A stretch of DNA of 44,260 bases from Patescibacteria group bacterium (GTDB lineage: Bacteria > Patescibacteriota > Microgenomatia > Woykebacterales > RBG-16-39-9b), in contig JACZRW010000003.1 of assembly GCA_022574495.1 (NCBI GenBank), positions 1 through 44,260 on the forward strand. Reading direction: 5' to 3'. Below are positions 10,607 to 17,995 of this stretch, in pieces (position 1 is the stretch's first letter; each line of letters opens with the position of its first letter). The notes beneath the pieces are model-generated. The model did not search any database. It was not told the DNA's origin and saw only the letters and a program-made list of their open reading frames with translations. A program made the translations under genes and the position numbers.

Positions 10607-10690
10607 CTAAAAGACACGGCTGGTCCGGCTATCAACCCAATGATAAAAGTGATTAATATCGTTGCTCTACTTTTAGTTCCGTTTCTTTAA
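10607..10690 (+). pseudogene. second, synonymously recoded copy of the hppA 3' end
   Basis: Translates to [27 protein letters not shown], matching the hppA C-terminus [27 protein letters not shown] (10487-10570); contains the perfect 20-bp direct repeat ATGATAAAAGTGATTAATAT (10520-10539 and 10640-10659). Confidence 0.9.
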
Positions 10691-10695
10691 AACAA

Positions 10696-10717
10696 AACCG
10701 AGGCGTTAACCTCGGTT
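10696..10717. terminator. bidirectional rho-independent terminator
   Basis: AACCGAGG-CGTTAA-CCTCGGTT; T-rich on the + side, TTTTGTTTT on the minus side. Confidence 0.75.
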
Positions 10718-10731
10718 GAGTTCTCTCTTTT

Positions 10732-11265
10732 CTACTGGCGTTCCTTAAGTTTAGATTCGGCCGCTTCAGCTCTATTGAGTACGGTGTTAAAGCTATCCGG
10801 TGGCCTCCATTTTCTCCTATGGATAGTCAATAATGCACCTAGTTGTCTAAGCATTCTTAAAGCTGAATTGTAGACATCCCAAGCGCGGTTTCTGCTCGTA
10901 CCGAAAATTCGGCCGACTTCTGCGTGTGATCTGCTAATCCCGTCATCCAACCCGAAGGTCAGTCTTATCGCTCTGGCACGACGAGGGCCACCTCTATTTT
11001 CTTGAATTGAGTCTAGACCCTCTTCGATACTCTCTATGAAAGCAGTAAGATCGTGAAAAACATTTGTTGGTGGTATCAGGGTGTTTACCAACCGACCGTA
11101 CGCATTTACCCTCCTTTTTAGATACTCACCTACGTCTTCAGTGCATTTTTCACAATCTATCTCCAGCTCACCGACAATTTCGTAGGCCAGGGTTACCTGT
11201 GAACCAAGTATTTGCGTATCCTGGATCATCAAATCGCCCTGGCAATTTGGACAGAGAATCGCCAT
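10732..11265 (-). CDS. zinc-ribbon-like N-terminus plus sigma-70 region-4-like HTH protein
   Basis: CPNCQ...CEKC; RARAIRLTFGLDDGISRSHAEVGRIFGTSRNRAWDVYNSALRMLR resembles sigma region 4; SD GGAGGG upstream. Confidence 0.7.
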   Translation of the reverse strand: MAILCPNCQGDLMIQDTQILGSQVTLAYEIVGELEIDCEKCTEDVGEYLKRRVNAYGRLVNTLIPPTNVFHDLTAFIESIEEGLDSIQENRGGPRRARAIRLTFGLDDGISRSHAEVGRIFGTSRNRAWDVYNSALRMLRQLGALLTIHRRKWRPPDSFNTVLNRAEAAESKLKERQ

Positions 11266-11342
11266 AATTATCCCTCCTTGTTTGCAGGCTACTTCCGTAG
11301 TTCAATTTTCTGACATATGAATTATACAGCTATAGGTCAATT

Positions 11343-11876
11343 TTAGAGATTTTCGAACGCCTCGATAGATTTATTTATAGTTTCCTCTACTCCGGTATGG
11401 GTAGTGTCTATTACCAAATGAAAATATTTAGGATCTTCGTAGTTATCATCTGAGTATAACTTTTTGAATTTGGCTCGTAATTCATTTCTGCGTTTAACGA
11501 TTTCTTTAGAAGTTTCCTGGTGAGTATGTTGCCTTTCTATTATTCTTTTTGCAGATACTTCTTTATCCGCAGTCAATAGTATTCGAAATACACTGTCTAA
11601 ATCTCTAGCAAACCAACCACCGTAATGACTGTCAAATACAATATGCTTACTGTTTTTCATTCTTCTGAAAAATTCTTCATCCACCCTATTATCTAGCTCC
11701 TTTGGGATTGCGGCTGTGTTCCATAAAGGAATGCGGTTATTTTTTTGATATTCCCTAAATATATCTCCAGCAGCTATATGCTCCCAACCAAGTCTCTTTG
11801 CAAGACCATTAGCTAACGTACTTGTTCCAGTACCCATATCCCCACAAACAATTATATTCTTGTATTTATTTGACAT
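11343..11876 (-). CDS. cytidylate-kinase-like P-loop nucleotide kinase (start shortened from 11957)
   Basis: MSNKYKNIIVCGDMGTGTSTLANGLAKRLGWEHIAAGDIFRE; TATAAT box lies just before the ATG, so the mRNA may be leaderless. Confidence 0.75.
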   Translation of the reverse strand: MSNKYKNIIVCGDMGTGTSTLANGLAKRLGWEHIAAGDIFREYQKNNRIPLWNTAAIPKELDNRVDEEFFRRMKNSKHIVFDSHYGGWFARDLDSVFRILLTADKEVSAKRIIERQHTHQETSKEIVKRRNELRAKFKKLYSDDNYEDPKYFHLVIDTTHTGVEETINKSIEAFENL

Positions 11877-12000
11877 AGAAAAATTATACCACTGTATAAT
11901 ACATATATAAAAATCTGTAAGTTTGACACAGGGGCTATGATTGAAGATAATAGACAAAGTTACAAAATCCTTTAATTTGGAAGGGGGTGCAAATAATAAT

Positions 12001-12141
12001 ATGTCAGACGCATACTGTGTAAAGTGTAAGGCTAAGAAAGAAGTTCAAAATCCAGAGCAAGTTACCATGAAAAACGGTAGAAAAGCACTAAAAGGTACTT
12101 GTCCAGATTGCGGAACTAAAATGTTTAAAATCGGAGGCTAA
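12001..12141 (+). CDS. DUF5679 family mini-protein (start moved from 11941)
   Basis: MSDAYCVKCKAKKEVQNPEQVTMKNGRKALKGTCPDCGTKMFKIGG; SD GAAGGGGG upstream. Confidence 0.85.
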   Translation: MSDAYCVKCKAKKEVQNPEQVTMKNGRKALKGTCPDCGTKMFKIGG

Positions 12142-12174
12142 AAACCTTTGATTTGTTATTTGTATAGAAGAAAA

Positions 12175-12232
12175 GCGACTCAGTCCGGCATTCGTCAACT
12201 GGCGAAGCGGAGGGTCGTTTTTCTTTTATAAA
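12175..12232 (+). terminator. rho-independent terminator
   Basis: CGACTCAGTCCGGC...TTCGTCAACTGGCGAA...GCGGAGGGTCG followed by TTTTTCTTTT. Confidence 0.6.
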
Positions 12233-12320
12233 TCTTGGTTTGAATACTTGTTTACAATCTAGTAATACGTTAAAATAAATTTTTAACCAACAAACAAAGA
12301 AAGAAGGTGATATATAAAAC

Positions 12321-12521
12321 ATGCAAAGTAAAGCTATTACAATAATATTAGGTTTATTGGGGGTCTATTTTCTAATATTTCATTCGGATCCGTTTCCATT
12401 CAATCACGACGCTATTGGTCTACCACCTATTCATGATGTACACAGAATATTTGGGGTTATCTTACTGGGTGCTGCTATATATTTGGGGTGGAAGAGTATG
12501 AAAACTAAAACTCAGAACTAA
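12321..12521 (+). CDS. small two-TM membrane protein
   Basis: 66 aa with two hydrophobic segments; SD GAAGGTG upstream. Confidence 0.6.
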   Translation: MQSKAITIILGLLGVYFLIFHSDPFPFNHDAIGLPPIHDVHRIFGVILLGAAIYLGWKSMKTKTQN

Positions 12522-12647
12522 CTAGTTAACCTAGCGGGAGAATATCATACTTTTGGATGGGAAAAACTGAAAAAGATTGTCAGGTTTGAGTTTTTAGTTA
12601 TTATGTAACGTAGCCTGATATAAGCAGAATAGTACTACTTTTTAGTT

Positions 12648-12875
12648 TTAATCTTCTGGGAGAGCGTCAAATTTCACTTTGAAATCATTCATATATTTCT
12701 TTACCGCTTCAGGCCCAGTGTTCGTTTCTACCATTTGTTTCATTTTATTTTTGTGAGCATCATCATTGGCGCTCATTGCGTGTTCTTGGCTATTTTTCAT
12801 CATTTCTTCTGGTGTTTCTCCTTTAATTTTTACATCACAAACACCGTCTAGTTCTTTACAAGTCATAGATTTCAT
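12648..12875 (-). CDS. DUF1059 family protein
   Basis: MKSMTCKELDGVCDVKIKGETPEEMMKNSQEHA... ; SD AAGGTGG upstream. Confidence 0.8.
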   Translation of the reverse strand: MKSMTCKELDGVCDVKIKGETPEEMMKNSQEHAMSANDDAHKNKMKQMVETNTGPEAVKKYMNDFKVKFDALPED

Positions 12876-12966
12876 AATTATTCACCACCTTTCTCATATT
12901 GGGTATTATATCAATTGAAGGCAAGTAGGTAATAAAAAAGTAGACTTAGTCTGATATACTGTTTGT

Positions 12967-13262
12967 GAGCTGGAGGGAGTAGGTTAAGGAAACGCTCAAA
13001 GAGCGGAATCCAAGTGTCTGGGCACCCTGACGCCACCAGAGTAAGGTTGTCAGGATCCTACCTCCTCCCGCTTTCATAACGGAGAGAGAAGTTGCAGAAC
13101 GAGATACCACTCCCTTTTCTCGTTAGTCGGTATACCCGTACCGCACTGCAACCTCACTCTACGGGCTTGGTGTACACCTTGAGCGTCTGTGTACTTCAGG
13201 TTCCGTTGGGCCCAGTGTGTGAGTGAGTGGCTACAACCCCTCGCACGCACTGGGTTCTAATC
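12967..13262 (+). ncRNA. candidate structured non-coding RNA, unidentified
   Basis: -10 TATACT at 12955-12960; GC-rich block in AT-rich DNA; stems GGAGGGAGTAGG/CCTACCTCCTCC (12972-12983/13057-13068), CGCTC/GAGCG, CCTGAC/GTCAGG, GTTGCAG/CTGCAAC (13091-13097/13146-13152), GTACAC/GTGTAC, CCCAGTG/CACTGGG; no plausible ORF. Confidence 0.6.
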
Positions 13263-13412
13263 TCTTTCCTAAATATTTAAAATCAGCGGGCTAAGAGGTT
13301 TGATGTTGTCTTTTCTGACAATATAGCTTCAGTGGTGAACCAGGATGACCTCGGCCACTTCAATCGCTATAACTTCCTTGACATTATTCGGATTATCGTA
13401 TATTCTGAAAAT

Positions 13413-13670
13413 ATGAAAAGTGTAGTGATTGTGCGCAATCGAGGTCAAATAACAATCCCTGATCCTATTAGAAAAACTGTTGGATGGGTTAACCCCATGT
13501 CGGCAGTTTCAATTAGCGTGGTTAAACCTGATGAAATCGTTTTGAGACCTCATCAGAATAAGTTGGATTGGGATCAGATTTGGAAAAATATTAATGCTTC
13601 CAGAGCAATATCCGGAAAGGGAGATGAAAGTGGCTATGATTTTCTAAAAAAAGATCGTAGATCTCATTAA
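13413..13670 (+). CDS. AbrB/MazE-like antitoxin (start moved from 13332)
   Basis: MKSVVIVRNRGQITIPDPIRKTVGW: SpoVT/AbrB swapped-hairpin motif; immediately precedes a PIN gene. Confidence 0.8.
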   Translation: MKSVVIVRNRGQITIPDPIRKTVGWVNPMSAVSISVVKPDEIVLRPHQNKLDWDQIWKNINASRAISGKGDESGYDFLKKDRRSH

Positions 13671-13673
13671 CCA

Positions 13674-14093
13674 ATGGACACCTTAGTTGTCGATTCTTCA
13701 GTAATTACAAAGTGGCTGAACAAGAATAATGAGAAAAACATAGATAAAGCGGATTTAATTCTCGAAGATACTCATAAAGGTAAGGTAGAATTAATCGCTC
13801 CCGAATTGGCAAAGTACGAGGTTGGAAATGTACTTCTTACTGGCAAGAAATTAGTTCCTAAAGAAGCAAACATTTCTCTTGGTACCATCTATTCCCTTCC
13901 AATTACTTTTGTTGGTGAGACTGAAGATTTGGCAAAACAAACCTTTAACCTTGCCTTTAAGCACAAGGTTACCTACTATGATGCTTCTTTTATGTCTCTA
14001 GCCAAGCAATATAAGGCGACTTTGATTACAGATAATATTAAACATCAAGGTAAGTCTTTTGAAGTTAAGACCGTTTCTTTACAAAACTACTAA
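13674..14093 (+). CDS. PIN domain VapC-like toxin
   Basis: VDSSVITKW, APELAKYEVGN, TYYDASFMSLA, LITDN acidic motifs. Confidence 0.85.
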   Translation: MDTLVVDSSVITKWLNKNNEKNIDKADLILEDTHKGKVELIAPELAKYEVGNVLLTGKKLVPKEANISLGTIYSLPITFVGETEDLAKQTFNLAFKHKVTYYDASFMSLAKQYKATLITDNIKHQGKSFEVKTVSLQNY

Positions 14094-14337
14094 TTCTTTA
14101 ATCTACTTTCAGCTTCAACAGAATATTGACCCAAAGAAAAGACCACTAAAAATAACTGACCTAACAAGAAAATATAGCTCTATTGTTGATGTAATCTGGA
14201 GATTATAAGCACTCCGATTGCATAGGGGTGCCCTAGCTGGTGAGCCAACGCTTACGTTATTCGAACAAATTCGTATCTAATTTCTATTCTTCCGTTAGTA
14301 AAATTCAGTATCCAGAGGTAATATATAAAGAGGTGAA

Positions 14338-14937
14338 CTATTTAACTTCCTTCATAAGGTCTTGATCTACTTTATCAAATACCTCATCTGAGCTCATTTT
14401 AGATACATTTAATACAACATCAGCAAACTTTTTTGTAGGTTCAACATACTTGATGTGCATCGGAGTAAGAACTTCTTTATCGTAAACTGGGTCTACGAAC
14501 TTGTCTCGTCTCTCTTGGCTAGTTTTTTGATCTATGTCTAAGTAATATTTTCTACTGTATAAATCTCTGAGATCCTTGTGCCACAAAGACAAGTATCCCT
14601 CTATTATGAGGACTTCCTTGGGATGAATAGTGCGAGGAATCATATTTTTGTGTTCAAAGTAATCAGGATTTGAGCGATCACTCCAAGTTCTAATTGTAAC
14701 GGGTTTTCCGCTGCGTAGAATCTCAATATCTTTCAGTAGTTTCTCCCAACGGATAACATCAGGATGGTCCCAATTAATCATACCTTTTAAGGTAGGAAGC
14801 TTATTTCTACCATCATCCTCTAGTTGATAGTCATCTAAAGTAAGCATCTCCACCTTTTTTGGATATGTGTCTACCAGGCGATATGAAAGTGTAGATTTAC
14901 CAGATCCAGATCCTCCTGCAATGCTAATTATTTTCAT
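14338..14937 (-). CDS. uridine kinase-like P-loop kinase
   Basis: [41 protein letters not shown]. Confidence 0.8.
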   Translation of the reverse strand: MKIISIAGGSGSGKSTLSYRLVDTYPKKVEMLTLDDYQLEDDGRNKLPTLKGMINWDHPDVIRWEKLLKDIEILRSGKPVTIRTWSDRSNPDYFEHKNMIPRTIHPKEVLIIEGYLSLWHKDLRDLYSRKYYLDIDQKTSQERRDKFVDPVYDKEVLTPMHIKYVEPTKKFADVVLNVSKMSSDEVFDKVDQDLMKEVK

Positions 14938-14966
14938 GTTTCGTATCTTACATCAAAAATGCTAGA

Positions 14967-15626
14967 ATGCCAGCTATGATTAAAGCTGTGATTTATGATT
15001 TGGATGATCTCATGGTTAATTCATACGAAATTCACGTTCGTGCGACCAATTTATTACTAAAACAGCATGGAGTTGATGCAAGTAATATTCCTAAGGAAGT
15101 AAATAGGCGTTTCGTTGGGATGAGAATTTCAGATATCTTAAAAACTATTATATCTTATATTAATCTTAACGTTGATTTCGAGAGTTTTTATAAGGAAAGG
15201 AATAGAATCTTCCTAGACTTAGTTAAAAAAGAACTTAAACCAATGCCTGGGCTTAATGAATCATTGAGCTACTATAGACAAAGGGAGTTTAAGATTGCTT
15301 TGGCTAGTTCTGGGACAAAAAAATATATTGAAATGGTATTGGACAGGTTTAAAATAAAAGAGTATTTTGACGTTATAATTTCTGGTGATCATGTAAAGCA
15401 TGGGAAACCAAATCCTGAGATTTATAAATTAACCCTAAATAAACTGGGCGTCAAACCTAGTGAGGCAGTAGTTTTAGAAGACGCTGAAGTAGGAATAGAG
15501 TCAGCGAAGGGGGCTGGATGTTATTGCATAGCTGTAGCAAATCCCAACACACCAATACAGGATTTATCCAAAGCTGATAAAGTGATAAATTCCCTAAACG
15601 AAATAAATACCGTAAAGCTACCTTGA
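14967..15626 (+). CDS. HAD family hydrolase (beta-phosphoglucomutase-like)
   Basis: AVIYDLDDLMVNS, LASSGTKKYIE, HGKPNPEIY, VLEDAEVGIESAKGAG. Confidence 0.9.
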   Translation: MPAMIKAVIYDLDDLMVNSYEIHVRATNLLLKQHGVDASNIPKEVNRRFVGMRISDILKTIISYINLNVDFESFYKERNRIFLDLVKKELKPMPGLNESLSYYRQREFKIALASSGTKKYIEMVLDRFKIKEYFDVIISGDHVKHGKPNPEIYKLTLNKLGVKPSEAVVLEDAEVGIESAKGAGCYCIAVANPNTPIQDLSKADKVINSLNEINTVKLP

Positions 15627-15761
15627 TGTGCTACCCTAACGACTCTGACTTCAAACACCCTGATTCAGGTTCTGAACGATTGGAAAGAACAAAACTTATT
15701 AGATCCAATCAAACCTAGCAACAATCTTAGTCTTAGTTATCCAAAATTATTAGAATCTTAA
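15627..15761 (+). pseudogene. C-terminal coding remnant, copy 1
   Basis: CATLTTLTSNTLIQVLNDWKEQNLLDPIKPSNNLSLSYPKLLES*; codon-by-codon homology to 41061-41210 with many synonymous differences. Confidence 0.7.
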
Positions 15762-16567
15762 ATTGTTTTATAACGATGAATAATTTCTTGAAGCTGTTTA
15801 TGTAATTTTGGCGGAGCGGTACAGAATGGAAAGGTTTCTTTAGATCTTTTAAGATGGTTAGAGTAATCCATTTGATTACCGTTGAAGTAGGTGAATACGC
15901 CGCCTGCTTCCTCTATAATTATTTGCATTCCGACATCATCCCAAATATTTGTGTTTCGATGGATATAACCTCCTAGATTTCCTTTGGCTACCATCATTCC
16001 GTCAAAGACACAGCCACTACTTCTTAGATTTCTTATGTTTAGAACTATATCTGCAAGCAGAGAACATTCATCTCTGGTAAGCTGTGGTTTTTCTTGATGA
16101 CCATCAATACCATATCCAACAAGGGTATGCAGTAATTTAGTTTCTTTAGTTACTTGGAGTCTTTCAGAGTCAAGAAACGCTCCTTTTCCTTTTTCTGCTG
16201 TGTATATTTCGTGAAAATACGGTAGGGAAACGCCACCTGCCAAAGGTTTATCCTTATGAAGTAGGCCTACTATAATTCCAAACAAAGGTACACCGTTTGC
16301 GAAGTTACTAGTCCCATCGATCGGGTCTATTACCCAAGTGTAGTCGGAATTATTATCTATAACTCCCGCTTCTTCATCGATAATATTATGATTAGGGTAG
16401 TCCTTTTTTATTTTAGATATTAGAAGCTTACCGATTGCCAAATCTGTTTCGGTCAACACTTGATTGTTATCTTGTCCTTTAGATACACCTCTTACTCTAC
16501 CAAAACTACCCAGAGCAATCTTAGATACCTCTGTTAAAGATTTTATTAGGAAATCAGAGTATGACAT
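15758..16567 (-). CDS. inositol monophosphatase family protein
   Basis: DEEAGV, WVIDPIDGTSNFANGVPLFGI, WDDVGMQIIIEEAGG. Confidence 0.92.
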   Translation of the reverse strand: MSYSDFLIKSLTEVSKIALGSFGRVRGVSKGQDNNQVLTETDLAIGKLLISKIKKDYPNHNIIDEEAGVIDNNSDYTWVIDPIDGTSNFANGVPLFGIIVGLLHKDKPLAGGVSLPYFHEIYTAEKGKGAFLDSERLQVTKETKLLHTLVGYGIDGHQEKPQLTRDECSLLADIVLNIRNLRSSGCVFDGMMVAKGNLGGYIHRNTNIWDDVGMQIIIEEAGGVFTYFNGNQMDYSNHLKRSKETFPFCTAPPKLHKQLQEIIHRYKTI

Positions 16568-16606
16568 CTACAGGGATCTTAACAAATGTAGTAGAAGTAA
16601 ATCTAG

Positions 16607-16747
16607 TCTTTGATCTTAGCAAACAACGTAAATTTGGCTTGGAACTCTTTACAGCAGGTTATGAAAGACTATCGTTTTGTTTCTACGCTTCCAGCTTTTG
16701 AGGCTAAACTCCAACCTAAAGCAAATTACCAAAGTTTATTGGAATAG
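16607..16747 (+). pseudogene. C-terminal coding remnant, copy 2
   Basis: ...ILANNVNLAWNSLQQVMKDYRFVSTLPAFEAKLQPKANYQSLLE*; NSLQQVMKDY and NYQSLLE* match NTLIQVLNDW and SYPKLLES* of 15627-15761. Confidence 0.5.
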
Positions 16748-16753
16748 ACAGTT

Positions 16754-17671
16754 TTACGGTTTTCTTGCTTGCCAGGTATTGTACATCCCTAATTTTTTAG
16801 GGTTGTAAAAAACTACAGAAGTTATGTGTTTTTGATCAGCTCTATCTCCACCTTCGTTGTAAATTAATCCGTCGTAACCCTTTCGTAACATGAAATCCGT
16901 AAATATGGTAGAAGCATGTTCCGTTTCACTACCTTTTCCACTTTTGTTACGATCCAAAAGTTGTCTCAGTTCAAGAGCATTACCGCTAGCCAACCTACTT
17001 TTTAATAGTCTTAAGTAACTTGAAGTTATATTGTACCAATTAAGAAGCATTCCTTGTTCACTAATAGGTTTTCCCTCAAGCTCAAGTTTTCCAGTAGGAA
17101 ATTGAGATTTAAAGTAGTCTTGATAAAAAGAGAGCCATTCTTGAGCGAAATCGGTTGTCACAGGGGCGTTTATTCTAGGGTTAATCTTGGAACGCATATC
17201 TAGCATTTTCGCTTGAAATGGCAGTAATTCTTGTGTTACAGCTTCAGAATCAGTTCCCCGACTAAGCTCTGAATAAATTTCGGCATTTCTCTTTTCTGGA
17301 GTAGTATAAAAGCCGTTACCAATCGTAAGACTTCGAGTCTGGGTTTCTAAACTCTTACCTGTATAGTCCACAGAGTCGTCAAACTCAAGCTGATCCTGTT
17401 TGGCACCATGGTGTAAAAGTTCAGGAGAGCTTCTAAAATCTTCTTCAGATAAAGTCCTTGGATCTATGGTACCTAAAACAACATCTCCAAATTGTTCTCG
17501 TTCACTAAACTCTATGTCTTTTTTATCAAAAGCTGCATCTGCGGGCTGCCTAAAAAAATCTTTCTCGTTCTTAGCTTCAAGATTTGCTTTTGCTTTGGCA
17601 GCATCAAAATCTATAGCATCTTTTGATAAACCCATGTCTTCTGGCGATGGTTTTTCTGACTCTGGTATCAC
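16754..17671 (-). CDS. hypothetical protein, possible ADP-ribosyltransferase-like domain
   Basis: LLHHGAK...GNGFYTTPEKRNAEIYSELSRG and RKGYDGLIYNEGG...SVVFYNPKKLG resemble ART-like motifs. Confidence 0.55.
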   Translation of the reverse strand: MIPESEKPSPEDMGLSKDAIDFDAAKAKANLEAKNEKDFFRQPADAAFDKKDIEFSEREQFGDVVLGTIDPRTLSEEDFRSSPELLHHGAKQDQLEFDDSVDYTGKSLETQTRSLTIGNGFYTTPEKRNAEIYSELSRGTDSEAVTQELLPFQAKMLDMRSKINPRINAPVTTDFAQEWLSFYQDYFKSQFPTGKLELEGKPISEQGMLLNWYNITSSYLRLLKSRLASGNALELRQLLDRNKSGKGSETEHASTIFTDFMLRKGYDGLIYNEGGDRADQKHITSVVFYNPKKLGMYNTWQARKP

Positions 17672-17734
17672 TATTAAATTTTACCATAGAGATGAAAATA
17701 GGATCTATTGACTGTTACAACAGCCTATACTTAT

Positions 17735-17810
17735 TGGTGAGCCAGGAAGGACTCGAACCTTCAACCTATTGCTTAAGAGGCAATTGCTCTGCCGATTGAG
17801 CTACTGGCCC
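17735..17810 (-). tRNA. tRNA-Lys (CTT), CCA encoded
   Basis: GGGCCAGTAGCTCAATCGGCAGAGCAATTGCCTCTTAAGCAATAGGTTGAAGGTTCGAGTCCTTCCTGGCTCACCA; loop CTCTTAA. Confidence 0.93.
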
Positions 17811-17813
17811 ACG

Positions 17814-17889
17814 TGGCGCCCCAGGAGGGATTCGAACCCCCGACCTTGACGTTAGAACCGTCCTGCTCTATCCGCTGAGCTACTGGGGC
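17814..17889 (-). tRNA. tRNA-Arg (TCT), CCA encoded
   Basis: GCCCCAGTAGCTCAGCGGATAGAGCAGGACGGTTCTAACGTCAAGGTCGGGGGTTCGAATCCCTCCTGGGGCGCCA; loop GTTCTAA. Confidence 0.93.
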
Positions 17890-17995
17890 ACATTGGTTAT
17901 ATTCACTGCGAGCTAAATATTTTGGTATTATATCAATTTAAAGCTACAGATTCAATTAATGTGGGAAGGGTAGGTTTTGTGGGGATACTAATTAC

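Noticed and set aside
10487-10690. Diversity-generating retroelement template/variable repeat pair
   Set aside because: Differences are synonymous third-position changes, not adenine-specific, and no reverse transcriptase is present.
13332-13412. N-terminal extension of the AbrB-like antitoxin (MVNQDDLGHFNRYN...)
   Set aside because: The AbrB fold starts at MKSVVIVRNRGQITIP; the extension corresponds to the shared upstream sequence.
15624-15761. UGA recoding (as in Gracilibacteria/SR1), suggested by the in-frame tail after the HAD TGA
   Set aside because: The duplicated hppA ends show TGA in one copy and TAA in the other at the same position after VPFL, so TGA acts as a stop here.
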